A stretch of 64,000 nt of DNA from an uncultured Marinobacter sp. (GTDB taxonomy: Bacteria > Pseudomonadota > Gammaproteobacteria > Pseudomonadales > Oleiphilaceae). The stretch spans positions 682,001 through 746,000 of the forward strand of contig NZ_CANLBK010000001.1 of NCBI RefSeq assembly GCF_947488835.1. Reading direction: 5' to 3'. The number at the start of each line of letters is the position of its first letter. Position 1 is the first letter of the stretch. Positions 26,741 through 35,059 of the stretch are shown piece after piece. The position numbers and the translations under genes were made by a program. The notes beneath the pieces are model-generated. The model saw only the letters and a program-made list of their open reading frames with translations. It was not told the DNA's origin and did not search any database.

Positions 26741-26832
26741 AACGAACTCCTTGAATCCAAGATTAAAAGACTAGGTTGACGACTACGAGAACAACGACGA
26801 TAACTCCGATGAGATAGAAGATGTTGTGCATT
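26703..26832. repeat. Perfect 130-bp repeat, copy 1
   Basis: Identical base for base to 41941-42070. It covers the start of the YqjD-like gene, its leader, and the entire microprotein gene. Sequence on both sides is related but clearly diverged, for example TTCTATTTCTCCTTGG versus TTGGATTTCCCCCTGA just upstream. Confidence 0.9.
26763..26831 (-). CDS. 22-residue membrane microprotein, copy 1
   Basis: Starts MHNIFYLIG and continues as one uninterrupted run of Val, Ile and Leu to NLVF and a TAA stop. It is a single-pass membrane segment with almost no flanking residues. AAGGAG lies 7 bases before the ATG, so it has a good ribosome site. It is the first gene of the operon with the YqjD-like, Holin-X-like and DUF3618 genes. 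It is far too short for normal gene calling. An identical gene is at 42001-42069, and conservation in two copies supports that it is real. Confidence 0.75.
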   Translation of the reverse strand: MHNIFYLIGVIVVVLVVVNLVF

Positions 26833-27366
26833 CTATTTCTCCTTGGCTATGCAAGTTACTTGTTAATCCAAAGACAACAACCCAACTCACTTCCTGATAC
26901 AAAAAATAACATTTTCAAGATACCGCGATGTTGAAACTGGATCAAACCCTTTTAAGATCCATTACAACTTACTAATATTGAGTGTCTGAGTGATTCGCTT
27001 TAATCAGCAACAAGGGAGTATTAACGCGACATATAGTAAATTAGGCGTCGGTTTAAACGAGGGGCAGTTATGAGGTGGTAGAAATAGGCCCCACCCGTTA
27101 AATAGTAATGGGGCGCCCCTAAACGTTTTCCCTCAAGCTGGGCACAGCTTTCAAAAGAAACGCAGTGGTAAGATAGAGTAAAACCCGTTTATCCGATTTT
27201 GGAGTCAAGGTTGGTCTGGCTGCAGAAGAAGCCATATTAAACGCGATTTTGAGGAGTTAGCAACCGACTTCGAAGAGCAACTGAATTCGGGCGGCCTCCG
27301 CATTAGTACCGTGAAAAGAGCGATTGGAAGATCGGTACATAGTGCAACCTCTCAATCAGATTTAAA
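26833..27366. other. Gene-free spacer upstream of the YqjD-like operon and downstream of the metallothionein gene
   Basis: No supportable gene in 534 bases. A short plus-strand reading at about 27220-27430 (KRDFEELATDFEEQLNSGG) is protein-like but has no start, no ribosome site and no recognised family. The promoter of the microprotein operon should lie at 26850-27000. Confidence 0.4.
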
Positions 27367-27540
27367 CTACCCGTTAGAAGCGCACTTACAACCAGAGTGC
27401 TGGCACCCTTTACCTTCAGAGCACTCCTGACAACAATATATTCCAGCTTGTGTTTTAACATGGTTTTCGTCGTCAGCCACTTTGCAGTGGCAACCTTCAC
27501 GGACACATTGGTACGCACCATCAGCGTTTACGTTAGCCAT
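27367..27540 (-). CDS. Bacterial metallothionein (SmtA/BmtA type)
   Basis: A 57-residue Cys-rich protein, MANVNADGAYQCVREGCHCK at the start and GCQHSGCKCASNG at the end. Nine cysteines (about residues 12, 17, 19, 36, 37, 40, 46, 51, 53) and His near 18 and 48 match the Zn/Cd-binding SmtA pattern, including Y-C-C-x-x-C. It binds zinc or cadmium in the cytoplasm. GGAG lies 8 bases before the ATG. It follows a small hypothetical gene by 21 bases and probably shares its transcript. Confidence 0.9.
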   Translation of the reverse strand: MANVNADGAYQCVREGCHCKVADDENHVKTQAGIYCCQECSEGKGCQHSGCKCASNG

Positions 27541-27561
27541 AACGTTTTCTCCGTGTTTGAT

Positions 27562-27846
27562 TTACCGCTGAGCAGTGATTTCACGATAATAATCGTCAAT
27601 ATTTGGCACAAGAATGGGCAACCCCTGCGCCAAGTTCAACGCAACCCGTTTCATTAACGCGGATTCAATCATCGCATAAGTGTCCAGAGACTCATCTTCA
27701 GTATGAAACTGATTCTGAATCAGTGATATTTGAGCAAGCGCGCCCTGAATTTCTTCATCTTCAGGATATTTGGCTTGCAGCTCTGCCGGCGAAAGTCGCA
27801 GAAAATCCTTTGCCAGCGTCTCTCGCCTAGGTGTCTCAACTTCCAT
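27562..27846 (-). CDS. Conserved-looking hypothetical protein
   Basis: A 94-residue acidic, helical protein (TLAKDFLRLSPAELQAKYPE, then IQNQFHTEDESLDTYAMIES and PNIDDYYREITAQR). No family is recognised and there is no signal or membrane segment. AAAGGAAA lies about 6 bases before the ATG. It is the first gene of a unit with the metallothionein gene, and a regulatory-looking cassette (27914-27959) stands about 70-110 bases upstream. Confidence 0.6.
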   Translation of the reverse strand: MEVETPRRETLAKDFLRLSPAELQAKYPEDEEIQGALAQISLIQNQFHTEDESLDTYAMIESALMKRVALNLAQGLPILVPNIDDYYREITAQR

Positions 27847-27913
27847 GGCGTAATTTCCTTTCTAAACCACTGCAAATGCATCGTTTTTCTACCGCGCACC
27901 TTCTGACTTTAGG

Positions 27914-27959
27914 GCAAACACTTGAGCCGAGCTCTCAGTATGTTAAATATAGTTAAATC
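27914..27959. repeat. Non-coding cassette, copy B
   Basis: GCAAACAC, 19 bases, TGTTAAATATAGTTAAATC, identical in both blocks and in spacing to 14867-14912. It lies upstream of the hypothetical-metallothionein unit, which suggests a promoter or operator. Confidence 0.6.
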
Positions 27960-28002
27960 AACGTGAAAAGCCAAGCCAGGTTCAGAGCAGATTAACATTG
28001 CA

Positions 28003-28557
28003 CTAGCATTGATCTACCTTATCCGGATGCACTGACAAACCGCCATGCACACCAAGCAGACTGGAATCTTCGGGCTCACCTTTATTACTCTGAATTACGC
28101 TGAATGATCCATCCGTCTCAAGCACCACGGCCCTGAGGCTTTTCATATCTGCCACGCCTGCTGCGCGCACAGCCGCACGCACTTCGCTTTCTGATACTCT
28201 AGTACGGCCCAAGGCGTCAGTTATAAAACAGCCATGCTCTAGAAGTAGTTGCGGCTCTCCGGTAACCAACTGCCTGATCGATGGCATCCGTACGCTCGAC
28301 CAGGTAACAAGAAACTGAAGAGCGATTAACAACGAAAACGCCACAATGCCCTTGGCCAGTGTTACCCCTTGGCTCAGCATTATTGACGCTAGGATTGAAC
28401 CCAGAGATATAGTTACGATTAGATCAAACGCGTTCATTTTCGATAACGTGCGCTTCCCTGACACACGTAAACACGCGATAAGACTCGTGTAAGCGATCAC
28501 GCCGACAATAGATGTTCGAGCCAGCTCTTCCCACCCAGCAAAAATGACGTTTTCCAA
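28003..28557 (-). CDS. DUF421 (YetF-like) membrane protein
   Basis: A 184-residue protein with three N-terminal membrane segments (residues about 10-100), the motif SLIACLRVSGKRTLSKMNAF-DLIVTISLGS, and a C-terminal soluble domain with SESEVRAAVRAAGVADMKSL and RAVVLETDGSFSVI. This is the DUF421/YetF layout. The family is widespread and linked to general stress in Bacillus, but its function is unknown. The C-terminus is slightly short but complete. It stands alone. Confidence 0.88.
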   Translation of the reverse strand: MENVIFAGWEELARTSIVGVIAYTSLIACLRVSGKRTLSKMNAFDLIVTISLGSILASIMLSQGVTLAKGIVAFSLLIALQFLVTWSSVRMPSIRQLVTGEPQLLLEHGCFITDALGRTRVSESEVRAAVRAAGVADMKSLRAVVLETDGSFSVIQSNKGEPEDSSLLGVHGGLSVHPDKVDQC

Positions 28558-28726
28558 AAAGTCTTCTCCCCTAGCCTACGATCAACCAGTATGGATGCTT
28601 ATCGAACCAAGTTCGATAATAAGCCAGTAGTGCATCTGCCACTATCGCTCATTAACAGCGTCTATTAACATGCGAATCATTTCAATGGCGCTATGCGCGC
28701 TGGTTGATTTGACTGAACAGGCTGAG

Positions 28727-29310
28727 CTAGTTTCGCCCAGAATGCTTTGCGAAATACATCGCTCTGTCGGCGCTTTTCAGCAGCTGTTCTGGCGTTTTTG
28801 CGTCCTCAGGAAACAAAGCGATTCCAATACTGCCCGATATCGTCGCTTCGCACGCCTGCCCCATCCCCACGTGGAACGGCACTGCAATCTTTCGAAGAAT
28901 ATTTTTGGCGATCAATCCGATTTGAAGTGTATCGCCTACGCCGATATCAAGCAGTATTACAGTGAATTCGTCTCCGCCCAGGCGAGTGATTGTATCTGAC
29001 TGACGTACACATGATGTAATTCGAGTAGCCACACATTCAAGCAACTCATCTCTAACAACATGGCCATATTGGGGGTTAACGAGCCTAAGATGATCCAGGT
29101 CGATAAAGAGGAGAGCCAAGAGCTCCTTGGTGCGATCGGAGCGGTGGGTATGTTGCTATAATCGATCCCCAAAAAAGCCGCCGGCTAGGCGTGTTCGTGA
29201 CGAAGTCATAATTGGCGTGACGCCAGAATTCCGCTTCGGACTCACGCCGTGTCGTTACATCGCGGTTTCTTACTCGCTTGTTCGGCAACAGACCGATTTT
29301 CATCATTCTC
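28727..29310 (-). pseudogene. PAS-GGDEF diguanylate cyclase remnant with frameshift
   Basis: From about 29310 one frame reads RNRDVTTRRESEAEFWRHAN, YDFVTN, RRLFW, which is the typical PAC-to-GGDEF junction. Near 29150 it must shift to a second frame: SDRTKELLALLFIDLDHLRL, then SDTITRLGGDEFTVILLDIG, SGSIGIALFPEDAKTPEQLL and KSADRAMYFAKHSGRN. The GGDEF active-site motif itself is intact. All upstream sensory parts are missing, and the 5' edge overlaps the end of the next gene. Without the missing start and frame it should be inactive. It would have made cyclic di-GMP. Confidence 0.75.
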
Positions 29311-30033
29311 CTCACGATCCACATGACGGAACGACGAAGCCGATGAAAAGTCCGTCGCGTTCAGTTTTTCTAAAGTCTTTCGCAACTTACGACGTTCCCA
29401 CAGCGACGCCAATCGTTTTGTATCCCAAGAGGCTGGCCTCAAAGTTAGCGTATCAGCGTTTACTGTCAGATCGAAACTTCGCTCTGCGCCAATCGGCATA
29501 TTTTCAGGCCCATAAATACCAATAAGACGCAGCGTTATTCGCGTGAACTCCAAGTCGCCATGTGGCGCATCCCCGTGCATCAGAATGCCTTCATCACGGG
29601 CAAGCCGCTGTATGAGCTCGCTGAAAGTGCCAATATGCAGAAACCCACCGGATTCCATGGGCCCCTGCCTGACATTATCCATAACGCTCAGTGACCGTTG
29701 ATCTGGGACCGACTGACTGCGCTGCTCCACTGGATCTTCATCGCCTTCGTCATATTCCTGCTCGAAATCAGTGACATCCATCGTGATGGTTCCCTCCGAG
29801 GTCTCAAGCTCAGCGATGATGTACTCAATGAAAACGACTTCTGCACTCATATTGCTGATAAGACAGAGTGCATTGACGTCTTTATTGCGGCCACGGTTAA
29901 TGATAAGTCGCGGACTGCGTTGCCGCCGAAACCCCAAGTACAGAAGTTGAGCGTAGACCAACCAGATAATCACCGAGCCGAAACTGGCACACACAGAAAG
30001 CACCTTTTGGTGATCAGCTATCCAGTCATACAT
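29242..30033 (-). CDS. Membrane protein paired with a potassium-channel-like gene
   Basis: A 263-residue protein with one N-terminal membrane segment (VCASFGSVIIWLVYAQLLYL) and a large cytoplasmic part, SPRLIINRGRNKDVNALCLI then SAEVVFIEYIIAELETSEGT. No family name is recognised. It starts 4 bases after the channel gene, so the two proteins probably work together. The last 20 residues overlap the start of the GGDEF remnant, and its true C-terminus may have been changed at that junction. A fragment of a second copy (MPIGAERSFDL region) lies at 38522-38585. Confidence 0.65.
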   Translation of the reverse strand: MYDWIADHQKVLSVCASFGSVIIWLVYAQLLYLGFRRQRSPRLIINRGRNKDVNALCLISNMSAEVVFIEYIIAELETSEGTITMDVTDFEQEYDEGDEDPVEQRSQSVPDQRSLSVMDNVRQGPMESGGFLHIGTFSELIQRLARDEGILMHGDAPHGDLEFTRITLRLIGIYGPENMPIGAERSFDLTVNADTLTLRPASWDTKRLASLWERRKLRKTLEKLNATDFSSASSFRHVDREENDENRSVAEQASKKPRCNDTA

Positions 30034-30037
30034 AACG

Positions 30038-30974
30038 TTACTCTTCCTCTAGGTCGGTGTCTTGCCCTACCCGCTCAACCTCAAGCCACCGCCATCCTTC
30101 CCCACGGACCATGTTGCGCAAACGAAGGCGCCGAGGCCGCACGGACTCGAAGCCCGCGTCGATTTCTTCAGCAGCTAATAGCGGTAGCTGACGCTCTGCA
30201 AGAAACTTGGTAGAGGACAAAGGAGGCACCTCTACCTCCCTTTTAGAAGCTTTGCTCTCGGTTCGATAAAGGTATTGGTTAATTACCTCTTGCACGTTAG
30301 CGCGCAGATAAGGCTGCAAACGAGCCGCCTGTTGCAACGCGAACGTGAGGAGACTCAAAGCTTCGTCCAACTTCGCTATTTGAAGCCCCAAGGAGTACTG
30401 GGATTGCCGGCAATAAAAAAGGTCAAGTATCGGATAGGCGAGTCGCTGTTCGGAACATTGCATCAGATCATTCGTCACCGTTTGAAGTGTACCCTCAAAT
30501 ATCTGATGTCCTCCCTGATGGAAGGACCTGGCTACAACAGCCTGAGGAGTTTTACCCAGAAACGATATGGTGAAAGCGAGCTTGCGGCGAATCACAGCAC
30601 CCTGAACGAGAGGGAGCGCATAAGTAATGACAAGGGTCACTAAAATCGGACCGTTGAAAGACGCAAAAACGGTGAGTAACCGGGTGATATCTGCTGTAGG
30701 TGTAAAGTCTCCCCACCCCAAGAGTAGAAAGGGTGAAGCCTACATAGAAAATGCATTCAATATTATCGGCGGTCTGCCCAGTTTGCGCCGACACTAAACC
30801 ATTCGGGAAAGCGCTGAAAAGCAAACACCACCCGAGCCACAATGCTACGAGCCATACTCCACCGAGCATAATGATCGTTAGGGGCCCCATGGGCAGCATA
30901 GGGGTCCTTCTCTTTAGAGTCCGCTGAAAATGGCCCGATAACCATTTAGCGCCGTCGGTCAGCCATGTTGTCAA
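30038..30974 (-). CDS. Two-transmembrane ion-channel-like protein, frameshifted in the pore
   Basis: The N-terminal frame (TTG 30974) has a membrane segment (PLTIIMLGGVWLVALWLGW) and a pore helix IFYVGFTLSTLG. The rest continues in another frame as GWGDFTPTADITRLLTVFAS and FNGPILVTLVITYALPLVQG plus a cytoplasmic domain to 30038. Removing one G from the GGGG run at about 30716-30721 joins them as TLGWGDFTP, a potassium-channel-like selectivity filter with Trp instead of Tyr. The joined protein would be about 310 residues. A homopolymer sequencing error or a real disabling mutation are both possible. Its partner gene follows directly. Confidence 0.7.
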
Positions 30975-31147
30975 TGGTCAACCACCTTGAGTGGTCAACG
31001 TGGTCCACACCACATCTACCATGACAAAAATGACCAAGAACGCGCCGGCTAAAATTAACACCCTCTAATCCCCCTCTTGGCGTTATAATTGTTCTGACGT
31101 TGCTTTACGTTGCCGCACTCAAACTTTCATCCCGCTCGCTCGTCGAA

Positions 31148-31349
31148 TAAATCAGCTGCCGCGCTTCGTTAAGGGCTTTACGCCTTGGCCGGCGAGCTCC
31201 CCGAAATCATCGTACATAGATAGGGGCGCGCAGTTTTTCCTAGTAGCCAAAATCTCCGTGCGTTTGTTCTTTGTGGCATAGGGCTCACCGAGTTTATTAT
31301 CGACGCAGTTATAACTACCGTAGCTGAGTGCGGCGCTGATCCACCCCCA
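31148..31349 (-). pseudogene. Possible gene remnant, unknown family
   Basis: One minus-strand frame reads WISAALSYGSYNCVDNKLGE, PYATKNKRTEILATRKNCAP and LSMYDDFGELAGQGVKPLTK before a stop. It looks like natural protein but has a stop at its head and no start codon, so it would be the last 60 or so residues of a lost gene. No family was recognised. It directly follows the chaB gene end. Confidence 0.3.
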
Positions 31350-31580
31350 TTAGCTTTTGTCTCGAACCCAACGATCACCCTCTTTGTGATATTCCTGCTT
31401 AACGGCGGCCCACGCTACCTTGTGGGCTGTTTCTTCGCGTCCTGTATTACTACGACGATCTTTCGGGTCTTCATACTCATCCCAAGCTGAATTAAACGCC
31501 TTGCGATAGATTTCTTGGGCGTGGCTTGGCAAATTGTTAATCACATTATCCGGTAGTTCTGACTTTTTTTTATAAGGCAT
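31350..31580 (-). CDS. ChaB family protein
   Basis: A 76-residue protein, MPYKKKSELPDNVINNLPSH then AQEIYRKAFNSAWDEY, the ChaB signature, ending KEGDRWVRDKS. ChaB was named as a regulator of cation transport in E. coli; in stress islands its role is unclear. ATG 31580 is chosen because AAGGAG lies 7 bases upstream; the longer frame to 31628 is not supported. Confidence 0.9.
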   Translation of the reverse strand: MPYKKKSELPDNVINNLPSHAQEIYRKAFNSAWDEYEDPKDRRSNTGREETAHKVAWAAVKQEYHKEGDRWVRDKS

Positions 31581-31738
31581 AGCGTCGCTCCTTATTTTTG
31601 GCTCAGGTATCGCCCCACATACACGCATAATGGGCTACGCTTTATTTAGCAGATTCTGAATTCTATCAAGTGTAGTTCACGCCGGTAAAAGCAGTACGAT
31701 CAATCTGACTCTCGTTTACCAACATGAAGGAGACCGCC

Positions 31739-32176
31739 ATGACTAGTGCTGCTGCCCGACACTCCGGCACCGCGCTGTACCCGCTTCACCCGTTGCATGC
31801 GTTTGTCCTCGCCGGAATAGTGCCACTGTTTATCGGAGCTTTACTCAACGATTACGCCTATTGGACCAGCTACGAGCTGCAATGGAAGAACTTCGCCTCC
31901 TGGCTGCTCATAGGTGCGCTATTGTTCAATGGCCTGGCGTGGCTGGGCTCAATCGTATCTCTGGTCCGCGCTGATAAGCACATGGGGGCACCCCTGGCTT
32001 ATTTTCTGTTGCTACTTGCGACCTTCGTGTTGGGGGTCATTAACTCACTGATACATGCGAAAGACGTGTGGGCCAGCATGCCAGCCGGCATGATTGTATC
32101 CCTTATCACTGTGATCCTGGCTTGCGCTGCAACTTGGATTGGCCTCGCCAGCTGGAGTATTGGAGGTGCAAGATGA
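31739..32176 (+). CDS. DUF2231-like membrane protein
   Basis: A 145-residue protein with four membrane segments (VLAGIVPLFIGALLNDYAYW, FASWLLIGALLFNGLAWLGS, YFLLLLATFVLGVINSLIHA, SLITVILACAATWIGLASWS). The layout and the LHPLHAFVLAGIVPLF opening fit DUF2231. ATG 31739 has AAGGAG 6 bases upstream. It overlaps the next gene by ATGA. In related stress loci a DUF2231 protein precedes a PQQ-sugar-dehydrogenase-like lipoprotein, as here. Confidence 0.85.
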   Translation: MTSAAARHSGTALYPLHPLHAFVLAGIVPLFIGALLNDYAYWTSYELQWKNFASWLLIGALLFNGLAWLGSIVSLVRADKHMGAPLAYFLLLLATFVLGVINSLIHAKDVWASMPAGMIVSLITVILACAATWIGLASWSIGGAR

Positions 32177-33783
32177 ACCCCGTTAATGTTCTGTCGATAA
32201 CATTGATTGCTGCGTTCTTAAGCGCCTGTGGCCAAAACAACGTAGACGAGGCTGCACAATTAGGTCCTGATTCGACTCTGCCCGAAACTCAACGTGGCCT
32301 GTTACCAACCTTGAAAATCGCCGAGCCGGCAGGTTGGGGTGATCGTCAGCCTGTAGTGCCGCCAAACTATACGATCAGCGCCATTGCTACCGACCTGGAG
32401 ATTCCCCGGCAGACATTGGTCTTGCCCAATGGCGATATTCTGGTGGCTGAAGGACGAGGCGGTAATGCGTCTAAACTTCGGCCCAAGGACTTTATTACGG
32501 GGTATTTCAAGAGTAAAGGTACTACCTCGGCCAAAAGCGGTGATCGCCTGACTCTGCTGCGCGACAGTGATGACGACGGCACCTACGAGACACGTACCGT
32601 GTTCGCCGATAATCTGAGTGCGCCTTACGGACGTGCGCTAATCGGCGACCAGCTGTACGTCGCCAATCAGGATGCGGTGGTGCAGTTCGATTATCAGCCC
32701 GGGCTGACCACGGCTAACGGACTAGAGGTAGAGGAAAATCGTGCCAGAACCTGGGAGATCGACGCTAAGAGCGGTGCTCACGGGCCCTATGCAACCGGCC
32801 TGCGCAATCCGACAGCGCTGGATATTCTACCCGGGACTGACCAACTATGGGCGGTAGCCAATGAGCGGGACGAGTTGGGTTCACGATTGGTGCCGGATAA
32901 CCTAACCTCGGTTCAGGATGGTGAGTTCTACGGCTGGCCCTACAGCTACTGGGGACAGAATGTTGATCCGCGAGTGAAGCCGCAGCAACCCGACATGGTA
33001 GCCGCCGCGATTGCTCCGGATTACAGCCTGGGATCGCACAAGGCCCCTTTAGCCCTGGCATTCTCAACGTCGACCATGGGCGAAAAGTTCAGCGAAGGTG
33101 CATTCATCGGCGAGCATGGCAGCTGGAACCGGTCTGACCCCGCGGGTTACAAGGTAGCCTTCGTTCCCTTCAGTAATGGCATGCCTGCCATCACTGCTTT
33201 TCTCGATGATGAAAAAACGCAATACCTGCCGTTTGCCCCGCCCTTTCTGAAAGCAGGCGAGGTTGTCGTTTCTCATGTCGCCAACATCCTGCAGTTCCTC
33301 GGCCCCCGGTTGCAACTGGTGCCAGAGGATGAAACCTCGCGCCTGTGGGCCCACGGCTTACAGCTCTCGCTGATGGATTTCGTGGCCGAAGTTCACGATG
33401 TTCACCATCCCGTGGGGACAGAGATTTATTACGAAGATCAGAAAAAAGAGTCCAAACGGCGGGCACAAGCCTATCGCGACGAGCGTCTGCCCAAATTCCT
33501 GAATTATTTCGAGCAGGTACTGGTGAATAACCCGGCGGGAGATACCCATCTGGTTCGCGATAAGCTCTCTTACGTCGACCTGTCGCTATATCAGACCGTG
33601 GCTGGATTGCGCTATGCCTTTCCCAACGCATTGGCGTGCCTGGAGCCAAATTTACCAAAGGTCACCACGCTGGTTAAGCACGTCGGTGAGCGGACGAATA
33701 TCAGGGCCTATCTCGATTCCGACCGCCATCAGGCCTTTAAGGAGGATGGCGTGTTTCGACACTATCCAGAGCTGGATATTTAA
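32173..33783 (+). CDS. In-frame chimera: sorbosone-dehydrogenase-like lipoprotein fused to glutathione S-transferase
   Basis: About 536 residues. The N-terminus is a lipoprotein signal (LIAAFLSACG) followed by a six-bladed propeller-type sugar dehydrogenase related to L-sorbosone dehydrogenase: LVLPNGDILVAEGRGG, YATGLRNPTALDILPGTDQL, NERDELGSRLVPDNLTSVQD, FYGWPYSYWGQ and IGEHGSWNRSDPAGYKVAFV. From about residue 350 (nucleotide about 33215) the sequence becomes a cytosolic GST: PFAPPFLKAGEVVVSHVANI, ETSRLWAHGLQLSLMDFVAE, VHHPVGTEIYYEDQKKESKR and YVDLSLYQTVAGLRYAFP. The dehydrogenase lacks its last blade and the GST lacks its thioredoxin half, so a deletion joined two genes in frame. The start overlaps the DUF2231 gene (GGAGG upstream). 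Confidence 0.82.
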   Translation: MNPVNVLSITLIAAFLSACGQNNVDEAAQLGPDSTLPETQRGLLPTLKIAEPAGWGDRQPVVPPNYTISAIATDLEIPRQTLVLPNGDILVAEGRGGNASKLRPKDFITGYFKSKGTTSAKSGDRLTLLRDSDDDGTYETRTVFADNLSAPYGRALIGDQLYVANQDAVVQFDYQPGLTTANGLEVEENRARTWEIDAKSGAHGPYATGLRNPTALDILPGTDQLWAVANERDELGSRLVPDNLTSVQDGEFYGWPYSYWGQNVDPRVKPQQPDMVAAAIAPDYSLGSHKAPLALAFSTSTMGEKFSEGAFIGEHGSWNRSDPAGYKVAFVPFSNGMPAITAFLDDEKTQYLPFAPPFLKAGEVVVSHVANILQFLGPRLQLVPEDETSRLWAHGLQLSLMDFVAEVHDVHHPVGTEIYYEDQKKESKRRAQAYRDERLPKFLNYFEQVLVNNPAGDTHLVRDKLSYVDLSLYQTVAGLRYAFPNALACLEPNLPKVTTLVKHVGERTNIRAYLDSDRHQAFKEDGVFRHYPELDI

Positions 33784-33809
33784 AGCGATTCAACGATCGG
33801 GAGGTAGCA

Positions 33810-34022
33810 ATGAGCGAAAAATTCAAAATTGGCGATCACGTTAGCTGGAATTCCGAGGCCGGCCGGGTCAGCGGCAAAATTATCAAAGTACATACGCAGG
33901 ATTTCGACTATAAAGGCCACACTAGGCGCGCGTCGAAGGACGAACCACAATACGAAATTAAAAGCGACAAGACTGACCATATTGCGGCGCATAAGGAAGA
34001 CGCGCTAAACAAAATGGAATAG
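33810..34022 (+). CDS. DUF2945 (HVA1-type) small protein
   Basis: A 70-residue protein, MSEKFKIGDHVSWNSEAGRV then SGKIIKVHTQDFDYKGHTRR and DHIAAHKEDALNKM, a small SH3/Tudor-like DUF2945 domain. No signal. GGGAGG stands before the ATG. The role is unknown; the family is often found near stress genes. Confidence 0.88.
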   Translation: MSEKFKIGDHVSWNSEAGRVSGKIIKVHTQDFDYKGHTRRASKDEPQYEIKSDKTDHIAAHKEDALNKME

Positions 34023-34034
34023 CTCGGGTATGGC

Positions 34035-35059
34035 TCAGCTGTACATGTGTCGGCGCGATAACTTTCTCATACTGGAAGGCTGCCCTGCCTTACGGCAGAC
34101 AACCTGGAAGATGGCAAGGTTATCAATGTCGAAGGCATGGGCGCAGCCTGCGAAGTAGACCCGCCAGATCCGGTAGACTTCCTCGCCCACCATCTCACGA
34201 ATCGTCTCCGCTTGAGCTTCGAACCGCTCGGTCCAGCACGCCAGTGTACGCGCGTAGTGGGGACGCAGATTCTCTACGTCAAGTGCCTCAATACTCCCCT
34301 GTTGCATGCTCTTGAGAACGAGCCCAATATGGGGTAATTCACCCTGCGGAAAAACGTATCGCTCACTAAAATTACCGCCGCCCAAGGGGGTCTCCCCGCT
34401 GTTAGCATTCACCGATGTGATGCCGTGATTCATGGCAATACCCTCCTCCGTAAGGAGATCCTTTAACCGCGAGAAATAGTCAGGCAGGTTGTCCAGGCCA
34501 ACGTGTTCAAACATGCCGACACTCGTTATGCGCTCGAACTGGCCGGTGATGTCACGATAATCCTGCAGGGGGATCTCAACCCGATCCTCAAGGCCAGCCT
34601 CTTTTACTCGCTCTACGGCGAGATCGTACTGGTTCTGGGAGATGGTGACACCGACGCATTGGGCGCCGAATTTAATCGCGGCACGTAGCACAAGTGAGCC
34701 CCAGCCACAGCCACAGCCAATATCGAGAAGCGTTCGAGAGCCCGTACCAGCGAACTGCTCTGGTTAGTCTTTAGCGACGTCGTGAGGTCGTATCCAATTC
34801 TGATCAGATCCGGAAGGTCGCCGTCCAGGTCGATCTTTCCGCGAACATAGGCGTCGCCGAGGCTGTTGAGAGTGGGTGAAAGAATCGACCGAAGCGCGCT
34901 TGCTTCTTTGATGGTAAGCGTAACGGAGGGCGCCAGGAATTTTCCAAGTGGGTATTGGTGACCAGTCCACAACCGTAGCAGCACCGGCACGTTGACCGTC
35001 TCGCGAATCTGATTCGCCCAACGCTCAACTTTGTTGTCGATCAGTTTATCAATGAGCAT
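34035..35059 (-). pseudogene. cfa: Cyclopropane-fatty-acyl-phospholipid synthase, internal deletion and frameshift
   Basis: The 5' frame (35059 to about 34760) gives the N-terminal domain, VNVPVLLRLWTGHQYPLGKF and ALRSILSPTLNSLGDAYVRG. The 3' frame (from about 34740) gives the methyltransferase: RTLLDIGCGCGWGSLVLRAA, VGVTISQNQYDLAVERVKEA, ITSVGMFEHVGLDNLPDYFS and VYRIWRVYFAGCAHAFDIDN. Between them about 90 residues normally present (the SHHYDVSNEFY-type segment) are absent, and the frame changes. The SAM site itself is intact. The enzyme would have converted membrane unsaturated acyl chains to cyclopropanes in stationary phase. Confidence 0.85.

Noticed and set aside
27210..27430. Plus-strand reading KRDFEELATDFEEQLNSGG and following residues
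   Set aside because: No start codon, no ribosome site, no family, and it runs antisense into the metallothionein gene.
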